A stretch of 64,000 bases of DNA, taken from the NCBI RefSeq assembly GCF_021044755.1, contig NZ_JAJNOR010000011.1:37509-101508 (forward strand). Direction: 5' to 3'. Below are positions 26,226 through 35,424 of the stretch, one piece after another. The notes under the pieces were generated by a model. The model was not told the DNA's origin, did no database searches, and saw only the letters and a program-made list of their open reading frames with translations. Both the position numbers and the translations under genes were made by a program. Origin of the DNA: Lientehia hominis. Lineage in GTDB: Bacteria > Bacillota > Clostridia > Lachnospirales > Lachnospiraceae. The first letter of the stretch is position 1, and each line of letters starts with the position of its first letter.

Positions 26226-27339
26226 TTGGTAGAACTTGATCAATTTAAAGTCGATCTCGCGGCTCTGGCAAAACCTTTAGTGGAAGTGAGGGATTCACTT
26301 TAACCTGGCTGGGAAAAGTGAACGGATCGCAGAGCTGGAGAAGTATTTGGAGGAGCCGGATTTCTGGAATGATACGGCGCGCTCCACGAAGATCATGCAG
26401 GAGCTTAAAAATCTGAAGGATACTGTGGAAGAATTCCACGAGCTGGAAGAAAAGAGAGAAGAAATACAGATTCTCATCGATATGGGATATGAAGAAAACG
26501 ACGCTTCCGTGATTCCGGAGATTGAAGAGAGTCTGACTGCGCTTACGGATAAATTGGAGGAGCTTCGTCTGTCCACACTTTTATCCGGGGAGTATGACCG
26601 CGACAGCGCCATCCTGACGCTCCACGCGGGAGCCGGCGGCACCGAATCCTGTGACTGGGCCGGAATGCTGTACCGGATGTATACCCGGTGGGCGGAACGA
26701 AAGGGCTTTTCGACAGAGGTCCTTGACTATCTGGACGGTGAAGAAGCGGGAATTAAATCCGTGACCGTGCAGATAAACGGACTGAATGCCTTTGGATATC
26801 TGAAATCGGAGCGGGGAGTCCACCGTCTGGTCCGCATTTCGCCCTTCAACGCGGCGGGAAAAAGACAGACCTCCTTTGTATCCTGTGATGTGATGCCGGA
26901 TATAGAAGAGGATATCGATATCGATATCAATCCCGACGATCTGCGAGTGGATACGTACCGTTCCAGCGGGGCTGGCGGCCAGCATATCAACAAGACATCC
27001 TCGGCCATCCGGATTACCCATATTCCCACTGGAATCGTGGTACAGTGCCAGAATGAGCGTTCTCAGCATATGAATAAGGACAAAGCCATGCAGATGCTGA
27101 AAGCGAAGCTGCTGCTTTTGAAGCAGCAGGAAAATGCGGAAAAGATCTCTGATATCCGCGGGGATGTAAAGGAGATCGGCTGGGGGAACCAGATCCGCTC
27201 TTATGTCATGCAGCCCTACACCATGGTGAAGGACCACAGGACCAATGAGGAGAGCGGAAATGTGGCCAGTGTTCTGGACGGGAACCTGGACAACTTTATC
27301 AGCGCATATTTGAAGTATATTCAGCTGGGTAAGGAATAA
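26226..27339 (+). CDS. prfB: Peptide chain release factor 2, expressed by programmed +1 frameshift
   Basis: RF2 ends translation at UGA and UAA. The gene is in two frames: 25 codons from TTG 26226 (MVELDQFKVDLAALAKP...) to an in-frame TAA at 26301, then 345 residues read from 26302 in the +1 frame (NLAGKSERIAELEKYLEEPDFW...). The total is 370 aa, normal for RF2. The RF2 codon-recognition SPF motif is in VRISPFNA and the catalytic GGQ is in SSGAGGQHINKTSSA. AAGGTGA provides the ribosome site. The recoding signal is annotated separately; here the stop is UAA rather than the usual UGA. Confidence 0.95.
26287..26304 (+). promoter_or_regulatory. RF2 recoding site: internal Shine-Dalgarno plus CTT-TAA-C slippery stop
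   Basis: The segment GTGAGGGATTCACTTTAAC aligns with the classical AGGGGGTATCTTTGAC signal: GAGGGA as the internal ribosome-binding sequence, three bases, then CTT followed by a stop and C. The P-site Leu tRNA slips from CTT to TTT and translation resumes at AAC. The stop is TAA. GTGA...TCAC could also form a small hairpin just before the slip site. Confidence 0.85.
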
Positions 27340-27505
27340 AAGAAATGAAAGAGGGGTATCTGCTCTGTGCGGATATCCCTTAAAATTGCAGGAAACTGAC
27401 ATTCGCAAAAAAAGTAGTTGCATCTTTGGAATAAATGTGCTAAGATTCTTCGTGGTGAAAACACTTGTATCTGATGGGCGGACGCCTGGAGGAAACGGAG
27501 GATGT

Positions 27506-27949
27506 ATGGCAGAAGATAATCAATATTATGTAGTCAGGAACAAAGCGGTACCGGAGGTGCTTCTTAAAGTGGTGGAAGCAAAACGGCTTTTGGACTCGGA
27601 AAAAGTGATCACGGTGCAGGAAGCTACCGAGCGGGTCGGCATCAGCAGAAGCTCCTTTTATAAATATAAAGACGATATCTTTCCGTTCCATGACAATTCC
27701 AGGGGAAAGACCATTACCTTCGTGCTGCAGATGGATGATGTGCCGGGGCTTCTGTCCGCGGTATTAAAGACCATAGCGGACTACAATGGGAACATTCTGA
27801 CCATTCATCAGACGATTCCTATCAACAGCGTGGCTTCCCTGACATTGAGCGTGGACGTATTGCCCACTACCGGCGACACTTCAGCCATGCTGGCTGAGAT
27901 CGAGAAGCTGGACGGGATACATTATTTGAAAATATTAGGCAGAGAGTGA
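27506..27949 (+). CDS. ACT-domain protein (PheB-like, UPF0735 family)
   Basis: 147 aa. The N-terminal part contains a helix-turn-helix-like segment (VITVQEATERVGISRSSFYKYKDDIFPF, about 28-56). The C-terminal ACT domain (about 68-145: TITFVLQMDDVPGLLSAVLKTIADYNGNIL) binds amino acids in related proteins. The ATG at 27506 follows GGAGG closely; upstream in-frame sequence has no site. It sits 11 bases before homoserine dehydrogenase and is followed by aspartate kinase, as often in Clostridia, so it probably senses an aspartate-family amino acid. A weak hairpin (AGGGGTATC/GGATATCCC) near 27352 may end prfB transcription. Confidence 0.85.
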   Translation: MAEDNQYYVVRNKAVPEVLLKVVEAKRLLDSEKVITVQEATERVGISRSSFYKYKDDIFPFHDNSRGKTITFVLQMDDVPGLLSAVLKTIADYNGNILTIHQTIPINSVASLTLSVDVLPTTGDTSAMLAEIEKLDGIHYLKILGRE

Positions 27950-27960
27950 GAGGAAAACCA

Positions 27961-29172
27961 ATGAAGATTGCAATTATGGGATACGGCACCATCGGCTCCG
28001 GAGTGGCGTCAGTTGTGGAAGAAAACAGGGAGAGTATTTCCAGAAAGGTCGGAGAACCTTTAGAAGTAAAATACGTTCTGGATTTGAGAGAATTTCCGGG
28101 AGACCCCATACAGAAAAAAATCGTGCATGACGTGGATGTCATCATGAATGACCCTGAGGTAGCTATAGTGGTCGAGACCATGGGCGGCGTGGAACCTGCC
28201 CGGACATTTGTAAAAAAAGCACTGTCGGCGGGAAAATCCGTGACGACTTCCAATAAAGAGCTGGTAGCCAAGTGTGGGACGGAGCTTCTGGATCTGGCAA
28301 AAGAGAACCAGGTCAGTTTCTTGTTTGAGGCAAGCGTCGGCGGAGGAATTCCAATCATCCGGCCGCTGAACCAGTGCCTGACGGCGGACGAGATCATGGA
28401 AATCACGGGAATTCTGAACGGAACGACCAATTATATGCTGACGAAGATGGACAAAGAAGGGATGACCTTTGACGCGGTCCTCAAGGAAGCCCAGGAAAAA
28501 GGATATGCGGAGAAAAATCCTTCCGCCGATATCGACGGTTTTGACGCATGCAGGAAAATTGCGATCTTGTCTTCTCTGGCATACGGGAGCCAGGTGGACT
28601 ATGAGGATATCTATACGGAAGGGATCACAAAGATAACCGATACGGATTTTAAATACGCCAATAAAATGGGGACTTCGATCAAATTATTCGGCACCAGCCG
28701 GCGGGTAGGAGAACAGTTCTACGCGATGGTGGCTCCTGTTATGATCGACTCCAGCCATCCTCTGTACGCAGTGAACGACGTGTTCAACGGCATCATGGTC
28801 GAGGGCAATATGGTGGATAAGCTGATGTTCTACGGCCGCGGCGCAGGGAGCCTTCCCACCGCCAGCGCGGTAGTGGCAGATGTGATCGAGGAAGCGAAAA
28901 ATCTTCATTCGACGCTGCTGACCAGCTGGAGCACGAAGAAGCTTCCGCTGGCTGATATGGGAACCTATTCCAGGAAATTTTTTGTAAGGATGGCCGGAAA
29001 ACGGTCGGAAAAAGCCGCCCAGGCGGAAGCAGCTTTCGGCAGAGTGACATATATTGAATTAGAGGGACTGGATGAATTCGCGTTTGTGACTCCGGAGATG
29101 AAGGAATCCGACTATACGGAAAAGGCGGCGAAGCTGGACGGTGTGCTGCAGATGATCCGTATGGATATGTAG
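27961..29172 (+). CDS. hom: Homoserine dehydrogenase
   Basis: Reduces aspartate semialdehyde to homoserine, the branch towards threonine and methionine. 403 aa. The N-terminal NAD(P) motif is IAIMGYGTIGSGVASVVEEN, then TSNKELVAKCGTELLDLA, the catalytic-domain signature ILNGTTNYMLTKM, and KNPSADIDGFDACRKIAIL with the active-site Lys/Asp region. The last ~80 residues (SYSRKFFVRM type segment and VTPEMKESDY) form a short ACT-like regulatory tail. Placement between an ACT protein and aspartate kinase makes an aspartate-pathway operon. Confidence 0.95.
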   Translation: MKIAIMGYGTIGSGVASVVEENRESISRKVGEPLEVKYVLDLREFPGDPIQKKIVHDVDVIMNDPEVAIVVETMGGVEPARTFVKKALSAGKSVTTSNKELVAKCGTELLDLAKENQVSFLFEASVGGGIPIIRPLNQCLTADEIMEITGILNGTTNYMLTKMDKEGMTFDAVLKEAQEKGYAEKNPSADIDGFDACRKIAILSSLAYGSQVDYEDIYTEGITKITDTDFKYANKMGTSIKLFGTSRRVGEQFYAMVAPVMIDSSHPLYAVNDVFNGIMVEGNMVDKLMFYGRGAGSLPTASAVVADVIEEAKNLHSTLLTSWSTKKLPLADMGTYSRKFFVRMAGKRSEKAAQAEAAFGRVTYIELEGLDEFAFVTPEMKESDYTEKAAKLDGVLQMIRMDM

Positions 29173-29225
29173 GAAATGGGATTCGGAAGGCAGCAGTTCT
29201 ATAGCATGGATAGCAGGAGGATAAT

Positions 29226-30437
29226 ATGTTAATTGTTAAAAAATTCGGCGGCAGCTCGGTGGCCGACAAGGAAAGGATCTTCAATGTGGCGAGGCGCTGC
29301 GCTGAGGATTATAAGAAGGGGGACGATGTGGTCGTGGTTTTGTCCGCCATGGGCAAGACGACAGACGGTCTGATCGCTCAGGCCCACGATATCAATCCCA
29401 ACCCGCCCAAAAGAGAAATGGACATGCTCCTAGCAACTGGTGAACAGATGTCGGTGGCATATATGGCCATGGCGCTTTCGTCTATGGATATTCCCGCGGT
29501 TTCTCTTAACGCGTTCCAGGTGGCAATGCATACCAGCTCTGCTTATATGAACGCCAGGCTGAAACGGATCGACACAGAACGTATCCGGAACGAACTGGAT
29601 GCCAGGAAGATCGTGATCGTGACGGGCTTCCAGGGGGTCAACCGGCACGACGATTTTACGACTCTGGGAAGGGGCGGCTCCGACACGACAGCGGTGGCGC
29701 TGGCTGCGGCGCTTCACGCAGATGCCTGTGAAATCTATACGGATGTGGAGGGCGTTTATACCGCGGACCCCAGGATTGTGCCCAACGCAAGGAAGATGAG
29801 CGAGGTGACCTATGATGAGATGCTGGAATTCGCGTCCCTGGGCGCCAAGGTACTTCATAATCGTTCAGTGGAGATGGCAAAAAGGTACGGTGTTCAGCTG
29901 GTGGTGCGCTCCAGCTTGAGCTATGCGGAAGGAACTGTTGTTAAGGAGGAGACAAAAATGGAGAAAATGATCGTAAGCGGTGTCGCTTCAGATTTGAATA
30001 CGGCAAGAATTTCAGTAATCGGTGTGAATGATGAGCCTGGTATCGCCTTTAAGCTGTTTAACTACCTGGCTGCGAAGAATATCAACATTGATATCATCCT
30101 CCAGTCCGTGGCGAGGGACGGAAGAAGGGATATTGCGTTTACGGTCCCGAAGACAGAGCTTCATGAGGCGCTTGCCATTATCGATGAGCATAAAGATACG
30201 TTTACCGCCCGTTCTTTCCAGTATGATGAAAATGTAGCGAAGGTATCCATCATCGGAGCGGGCATGACCTCCAATCCCGGGGTGGCGGCCAAAATGTTTG
30301 AAGCGCTTTACAACGCGGATATCAACATCCAGATGATCTCCACTTCCGAGATCCGTATCACGGTGCTGATTGACGAGAACGATGTTGCGCGCGCCATGAG
30401 AGCGATCCATGACAAGTTCGATCTGGGCGATGACTGA
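29226..30437 (+). CDS. lysC: Aspartate kinase
   Basis: Phosphorylates aspartate, the first step towards lysine, methionine and threonine. 403 aa with the N-terminal signature VKKFGGSSVADKERI and the catalytic segment TLGRGGSDTTAVALAAALHA. Two C-terminal ACT domains (from about residue 265: ISVIGVNDEPGIAFKLFNYL, and from about 340: VSIIGAGMTSNPGVAAKMFEAL) are the usual site of lysine and/or threonine feedback. AGGAGG stands before the ATG. The last bases overlap the next gene's start by 8 bases. Confidence 0.96.
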   Translation: MLIVKKFGGSSVADKERIFNVARRCAEDYKKGDDVVVVLSAMGKTTDGLIAQAHDINPNPPKREMDMLLATGEQMSVAYMAMALSSMDIPAVSLNAFQVAMHTSSAYMNARLKRIDTERIRNELDARKIVIVTGFQGVNRHDDFTTLGRGGSDTTAVALAAALHADACEIYTDVEGVYTADPRIVPNARKMSEVTYDEMLEFASLGAKVLHNRSVEMAKRYGVQLVVRSSLSYAEGTVVKEETKMEKMIVSGVASDLNTARISVIGVNDEPGIAFKLFNYLAAKNINIDIILQSVARDGRRDIAFTVPKTELHEALAIIDEHKDTFTARSFQYDENVAKVSIIGAGMTSNPGVAAKMFEALYNADINIQMISTSEIRITVLIDENDVARAMRAIHDKFDLGDD

Positions 30438-30891
30438 AAAAAAAGGCGGAGCGGGCAGCGGAGGAAAGACAGAACGGACTTTGTACCTATTGGGACTGGC
30501 GGCTATCCTTGTGGTAGCCGCCGCCTCTTTTATCATTCGGTATTTTCATATTCCTCTGGGGGGTCCGCTCATGGCCTGTCCCATATATTCCCTGACCGGA
30601 TTTTTCTGTCCGGGGTGCGGGGGGACGAGGGCTTTCCGCCTCTTGTTCCAGGGGAAAATAACAGCGAGTATCATCTGCCATCCTCTGGTGATCTACGGGA
30701 TGGCTGTTTTTGGTATTTTCATGGTAAGCCATACTCTCAGGATTTTCACCAAAGGGAAAATAGGGGGGATGACTTATCGGCACATTTATATTAAAATAGC
30801 AGTAGTGCTTTTGATCTTAAATGTGATTGTCAAGAATCTGGCCTGGATCTGCTGGCACGTGAATCTCATAGAATGGGCATCCGCCCTGTAG
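30430..30891 (+). CDS. DUF2752-family membrane protein
   Basis: 153 aa with four predicted membrane helices. The family motif CPIYSLTGFFCPGCGGTRAF sits between helices 1 and 2, with three Cys in CPxxxxxGxxCPGCGGTR. This is a widespread small membrane family without an assigned function. The ATG at 30430 overlaps the end of lysC (GATGACTGA), suggesting coupling. The Cys/Gly motif could bind a metal or form a disulfide; that is inference. Confidence 0.85.
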   Translation: MTEKKGGAGSGGKTERTLYLLGLAAILVVAAASFIIRYFHIPLGGPLMACPIYSLTGFFCPGCGGTRAFRLLFQGKITASIICHPLVIYGMAVFGIFMVSHTLRIFTKGKIGGMTYRHIYIKIAVVLLILNVIVKNLAWICWHVNLIEWASAL

Positions 30892-30929
30892 GCCGGATAT
30901 ACCGATTGATTTGGAGGATGGTTAATAAA

Positions 30930-33074
30930 ATGGATATTATGAAGATGCTTTCCGAAGAGCTCGGGATAAAGAGGAGCCAGGCAGAGGCCGCCGTACAGCT
31001 GATCGACGAGGGGAATACCATTCCGTTTATCGCCCGCTACCGAAAGGAGATGACGGGCTCTCTGAATGACGAGGTGCTGAGGGACCTGGATGAAAGGCTC
31101 AGATATCTCCGGAACCTGGAGGATAGGAAGGCCCAGGTGCTGGAGACCATAAAGGAACAGGGCGCCCTGACCAAAGAGCTGGAAAGGCAGCTTTTGGAAG
31201 CGCAGACTCTGGTGCTGGTGGAGGATCTGTATCGCCCTTATAAGCCGAAGCGCAGAACAAGAGCGACTATCGCCAGAGAAAAGGGTCTTGAGCCTCTGGC
31301 AGATGTTCTGATGCTGCAGATGCTCAAGGTCCCGGCTATTTCGGAAGCGGCCGGATATGTGTCGGAAGAAAAAGGGGTGGAATCGGCGGAGGCGGCTTTG
31401 GAGGGAGCCGGAGATATCCTGGCGGAAAGGATTTCCGATGAGGCAGATTACCGCACTTATATCCGGAGCCTGACGGTGGATAAGGGGCTTTTGCAGTCGT
31501 CGGCCAAAGACGAAAAAGAAAAATCTGTATATGAAATGTATTATAATTTTGAGGAGCCAGTGAAAAAGACCGCAGGACACAGGATTCTGGCAATTAACCG
31601 GGGGGAAAAGGAAAAATTCCTGACTGTGAAGATAGCTGCTCCGGAGGAGGATATCCTTAAGTATCTGGAGCGGAAGGTCATTGTCAGAGATAATCCGTAC
31701 ACAGCTCCGGTGTTAAAAGACGTGATAGCAGACAGCTATAAAAGGCTGATCGCCCCTGCCATAGAGCGGGAGGTGAGGAGCAGCCTGACAGAAACAGCCG
31801 AGGCAGGAGCCATCAAGGTCTTTGGCAAAAATCTGGAGCAGCTTCTGATGCAGCCGCCCATTGTGGGACATGTGGTGCTCGGCTGGGATCCCGCTTTCCG
31901 CACCGGCTGTAAGCTGGCCGTGGTGGACGCTACGGGGAAAGTGCTGGACACGGTGGTCATCTATCCGACGGCGCCTCAGAATAAGGTAAAAGAAGCGAAA
32001 GCCGTGCTTAAGAAACTCATTGAGAAATATGGCGTGACCTTAATATCCGTGGGAAACGGGACCGCATCGCGGGAGTCGGAGCAGGTGATCGTGGAGCTTT
32101 TAAAGGAGATTCCGCAGCGGGTCCAGTATATCATTGTCAACGAGGCCGGAGCATCGGTCTATTCTGCCAGTAAACTGGCAACGGAGGAATTTCCTGATTT
32201 CGACGTGGCGCAGAGGAGCGCGGTCTCCATTGCGAGGCGTCTGCAGGATCCGCTGGCGGAGCTGGTGAAAATCGACCCGAAATCCATCGGAGTGGGGCAG
32301 TATCAGCATGATATGAATCAGAAGAACCTGGATGAGGCTTTAAAAGCAGTGGTAGAGGATTGTGTGAACAAGGTCGGGGTGGATCTCAACACGGCTTCGG
32401 CTTCCCTGCTGGAATATATTTCTGGAATCAGCAAGGCGGTCTCCAAAAATATCGTGGCTTACCGGGAGGAAAATGGAAGGTTTACAGACCGCAGGCAGCT
32501 TTTGAAGGTGGCAAAGCTGGGACCCAAGGCATATGAGCAGTGTGCCGGCTTCATGAGGATACAGGGAGGGAAGAATCCGCTTGACGCTACCGCGGTCCAT
32601 CCGGAGAGTTATCCGGCGGTGGATGCTCTGCTTGATAAACTGGGATACGATAAGACACAGATAACCGTGGGAGGCCTTTCCGGTATCAGCAGAAAGGTGA
32701 TGAGGCCGAAGGAGCTTGCCGGAGAGCTGGGGATCGGGGAAATTACTCTGTCCGACATCCTGAAGGAGCTGGAGAAACCGGCCAGGGATCCGAGGGATGA
32801 GATGCCTAAGCCGATTCTCCGGACCGATGTTCTGGACATGAAGGACCTTAAGCCGGGGATGGTCCTTAAGGGTACGGTGCGGAATGTCATTGATTTCGGG
32901 GCGTTTGTGGATATCGGCGTCCATCAGGACGGCCTGGTCCATATCTCCCAGATGAGTGACCGCTTTATCAAACATCCGCTGGAGGCGGTCAGCGTAGGGG
33001 ATATTGTGGAGGTGCAGGTATTAAGCGTGGATCTGGACAGGAAGCGGATTCAGCTGACCATGAAGATAAAATAA
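30930..33074 (+). CDS. tex: Tex-family transcription accessory / RNA-binding protein
   Basis: 714 aa. The N-terminal Tex domain starts MLSEELGIKRSQAEAAVQLIDEGNTIPFIARYRKEMTG. A YqgF-like RNase H fold follows in the middle (GWDPAFRTGCKLAVVDATGK), then helix-hairpin-helix repeats (VGVDLNTASASLLEYISGI). A C-terminal S1 domain is at about 650-712 (GMVLKGTVRNVIDFGAFVDIG). Tex binds nucleic acids and affects transcription; its molecular role is debated. GGAGG lies 12 bases ahead of ATG 30930; an ATG at 30918 abuts the site and is too close. Confidence 0.95.
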   Translation: MDIMKMLSEELGIKRSQAEAAVQLIDEGNTIPFIARYRKEMTGSLNDEVLRDLDERLRYLRNLEDRKAQVLETIKEQGALTKELERQLLEAQTLVLVEDLYRPYKPKRRTRATIAREKGLEPLADVLMLQMLKVPAISEAAGYVSEEKGVESAEAALEGAGDILAERISDEADYRTYIRSLTVDKGLLQSSAKDEKEKSVYEMYYNFEEPVKKTAGHRILAINRGEKEKFLTVKIAAPEEDILKYLERKVIVRDNPYTAPVLKDVIADSYKRLIAPAIEREVRSSLTETAEAGAIKVFGKNLEQLLMQPPIVGHVVLGWDPAFRTGCKLAVVDATGKVLDTVVIYPTAPQNKVKEAKAVLKKLIEKYGVTLISVGNGTASRESEQVIVELLKEIPQRVQYIIVNEAGASVYSASKLATEEFPDFDVAQRSAVSIARRLQDPLAELVKIDPKSIGVGQYQHDMNQKNLDEALKAVVEDCVNKVGVDLNTASASLLEYISGISKAVSKNIVAYREENGRFTDRRQLLKVAKLGPKAYEQCAGFMRIQGGKNPLDATAVHPESYPAVDALLDKLGYDKTQITVGGLSGISRKVMRPKELAGELGIGEITLSDILKELEKPARDPRDEMPKPILRTDVLDMKDLKPGMVLKGTVRNVIDFGAFVDIGVHQDGLVHISQMSDRFIKHPLEAVSVGDIVEVQVLSVDLDRKRIQLTMKIK

Positions 33075-33125
33075 TGCCGGAGGCTTTAAGACCCGCCGGA
33101 GAATTGACGGAGGAAATAAGATAGA

Positions 33126-33656
33126 ATGGATAAAATCAGAGTCACAACGGAGATCAAACCAAAGTATTTATTCCGATTTCAGGTATATCACACGTATTTC
33201 GGGCTGACCGGCATCCTGCTTGTCCTGCTGTCTGTGATGGCATTGGTGGATTTGATCGGGAATTTTGGCAGCATGGCGGTATGGGCCAAGATATTCTGTA
33301 TCTTTATTTTAATATGGGGACTTGTTTTAAATCCACTGAATCTGTATTATAAGTCTAAAAAGCAGGCGGCTACCACCGAGCTTTTCCAGCATCCTATTGA
33401 CGTGGAAATATCAAAGGACGGACTCGGAATCTTTCAAGGTGACAAGGGCGGCCTTGTTGAGTGGAAGGATATCACAAAGATCGTTGTTCTCAAAAATGTC
33501 GTTCTGTTTTATATGGGAAAGGTGAGGGCGCATCTGCTTCCTCTGGACCAGAACCCCGAGCAGGCAGACGATATCGTAGAGCTCATCCGGAAGTCGGCCA
33601 AGGGCAGGAGAGTCATTGTCCACAGAAGGAAACGGAGGAAAAGGAAAGGTGCTTGA
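33126..33656 (+). CDS. YcxB-like membrane protein
   Basis: 176 aa. Two membrane helices (about residues 28-50 and 58-78) are followed by a C-terminal cytoplasmic domain. The latter has the YcxB-like pattern DVEISKDGLGIFQGDKGGLVEWKDITKIVV, ending in a strongly basic tail (KGRRVIVHRRKRRKRKG). The function of the family is unknown. It overlaps tsaE, so it belongs to the tsa operon at least transcriptionally. Confidence 0.78.
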   Translation: MDKIRVTTEIKPKYLFRFQVYHTYFGLTGILLVLLSVMALVDLIGNFGSMAVWAKIFCIFILIWGLVLNPLNLYYKSKKQAATTELFQHPIDVEISKDGLGIFQGDKGGLVEWKDITKIVVLKNVVLFYMGKVRAHLLPLDQNPEQADDIVELIRKSAKGRRVIVHRRKRRKRKGA

Positions 33657-34086
33657 GCAGGTTGAGACATACAGTCCGGAAGAAACGTTTTCGTTTGGGA
33701 AGCGTCTGGGAGAGGACGCCGGACCGGGCACAGTGTTCTGCCTGGACGGCGATCTGGGAGTGGGGAAGACCGTTTTCACCCAGGGCTTTGCCGCCGGGCT
33801 CGGGATCACGGAGCCTGTGAACAGCCCTACCTTTACCATTGTGCAGGTTTATGAGGAGGGACGCCTTCCTCTGTATCATTTTGATGTATACCGGATTGGC
33901 GATGTGGAAGAGATGGAAGAGATCGGATATGAGGATTATTTTTTCGGGGACGGGGTATGTCTCATAGAGTGGGCTTCCCTGATCAGGGAGCTTATACCGG
34001 GATCTGCGGAATGGATCACCATCGAGAAGGACATGGAAAAAGGGTTTGATTACCGGAAAATAACCATAGGACGGGAAAGGCAATGA
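33649..34086 (+). CDS. tsaE: tRNA threonylcarbamoyladenosine biosynthesis ATPase TsaE
   Basis: 145 aa. It works with TsaB and TsaD to make t6A37 in ANN-decoding tRNAs. Walker A is GDLGVGKTVFTQG, followed by NSPTFTIVQVYEEG and LYHFDVYRIGDVEEM, and later LIEWASL. The GTG start at 33649 follows GGAGGAAAAGG; it puts the family's usual N-terminus (VETYSPEETFSFGKRLG) right after the start. A TTG at 33616 with its own AGGAG is an alternative that would add 11 residues. It overlaps tsaB by 4 bases. Confidence 0.93.
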   Translation: MLEQVETYSPEETFSFGKRLGEDAGPGTVFCLDGDLGVGKTVFTQGFAAGLGITEPVNSPTFTIVQVYEEGRLPLYHFDVYRIGDVEEMEEIGYEDYFFGDGVCLIEWASLIRELIPGSAEWITIEKDMEKGFDYRKITIGRERQ

Positions 34087-34814
34087 AAATATTAGGAATC
34101 GAAAGTGCTTCTTTGACAGCTTCGGCCGCCGTCTGGGAGGACGAGAGGCTGACGGCAGAATATACGGTGGACTTTAAGAAGACCCATTCTCAGACCCTGC
34201 TTCCAATGATTGATGAGATCGTAAGGATGACAGAAACGGACCTGGAGACGATCGACGCCATAGCGGTGTCCGGTGGTCCTGGTTCCTTTACCGGATTAAG
34301 AATCGGCTCAGCGACGGCAAAGGGGCTGGGGCTGGCTCTTGATAAACCGCTCATCCATGTGCCGACTTTGGATGCCATGGCGTATCAGCATTTTGGAACG
34401 GACCGTCTCATATGCCCGATCATGGATGCCAGAAGGGGACAGGTGTACTGCGGACTGTATGAGTTCCATTCGGAATTCCAGGTTCTGAAGCCGCAGGCGG
34501 CTATGGATCTTAAAGAGCTCCTGGAAGAGATTAATGAAAAGAAGCGCCCTGTAGTCTTTTTGGGCGATGGAGTGCCCGTTGGGAGAGCGGTGATCGAAGA
34601 AAGAACCCGGGTTCCCTTTGTGTTTGCCCCTTCGTTTTCATGCCGTCAGAGGGCCGGAGCCGTAGCGGCCCTGGGAGCAGAGTACTTGAAAGCAGGGAGG
34701 ACAGAACAAGCCGGGGATTATGCGCCGGAGTATCTGCGTGTATCTCAGGCGGAGCGGGAGATGCTGGAAAGAAAAAAACGGGCGGAGGGTCCGGCGAAGG
34801 AGACCATATCGTGA
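34083..34814 (+). CDS. tsaB: tRNA threonylcarbamoyladenosine complex protein TsaB
   Basis: 243 aa, an ASKHA-fold partner of TsaD. Start MKILGIESASLTASAAVWED, with the family core VSGGPGSFTGLRIGSATAKGL around residue 60 and the later segment CPIMDARRGQVYCGLYEF. It lacks the TsaD metal-binding histidines, as expected for TsaB. It overlaps both neighbours by four bases (ATGA with tsaE, GTGA with rimI), indicating tight translational coupling. Confidence 0.94.
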   Translation: MKILGIESASLTASAAVWEDERLTAEYTVDFKKTHSQTLLPMIDEIVRMTETDLETIDAIAVSGGPGSFTGLRIGSATAKGLGLALDKPLIHVPTLDAMAYQHFGTDRLICPIMDARRGQVYCGLYEFHSEFQVLKPQAAMDLKELLEEINEKKRPVVFLGDGVPVGRAVIEERTRVPFVFAPSFSCRQRAGAVAALGAEYLKAGRTEQAGDYAPEYLRVSQAEREMLERKKRAEGPAKETIS

Positions 34815-35305
34815 ACGGAATTCTGATAAGAAATCTGGAACCGGAGGACGCCCTGGAAGCGGCTGCCTTGGAACAGAGGGCTTTCGGCACACCCTGGTCA
34901 GAGAAGCTTATTTCTGAGACGATACGGCAGGCTTTGGATAGCAGAAGGAAGGAGCTTGAGGCTGAAGCGCCTTTGAAGCTGTCCTTTGGTGCCATTGGAG
35001 CCTGGAAGGGAACATGTCTGGCGGGATATCTGTTCGCCATGATTGTGGCCGGAGAGGGAGAGCTTCACCGAATCGCCGTTTTGCCGGAATTTCGCAGAAT
35101 GGGAATCGCAGGCCTTCTCATGGAAGCATTTCTGTCCTGGATGAAAGAGCGGGGTACAGGGGCTGCCACCCTGGAGGTGCGGGAAGGAAATCTTGCCGCC
35201 GTTTCTCTGTATGAGAAGTACGGCTTCCAGGAAGAAGGGCGGAGAAAGGACTATTATCGGAATCCCACGGAGGATGCGAGGATCTTCTGGCTCAGAAAGC
35301 TTTAG
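34811..35305 (+). CDS. rimI: Ribosomal protein alanine N-acetyltransferase RimI
   Basis: 164 aa GNAT fold. The acetyl-CoA loop is LHRIAVLPEFRRMGIAGLLM, followed by ATLEVREGNLAAVSLYEKYGFQEEGRRKDYY, close to the RimI signature. RimI acetylates the N-terminus of ribosomal protein S18 in E. coli. The GTG start overlaps the tsaB stop and follows AAGGAG. Position directly after tsaB is the classical context that separates it from generic GNATs. The segment between residues 25 and 60 is longer than in E. coli RimI. Confidence 0.9.
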   Translation: MNGILIRNLEPEDALEAAALEQRAFGTPWSEKLISETIRQALDSRRKELEAEAPLKLSFGAIGAWKGTCLAGYLFAMIVAGEGELHRIAVLPEFRRMGIAGLLMEAFLSWMKERGTGAATLEVREGNLAAVSLYEKYGFQEEGRRKDYYRNPTEDARIFWLRKL

Positions 35306-35424
35306 AGGAAGACGACGGAAGGAATTCCATGGATTACCGCTTTCTTATTCCGGCTCATGATTTTATAATGATAAAGAAGGATAACAATAAAAGAACGAGC
35401 TTTTGGAAAGGCTGTGAGAATTGC

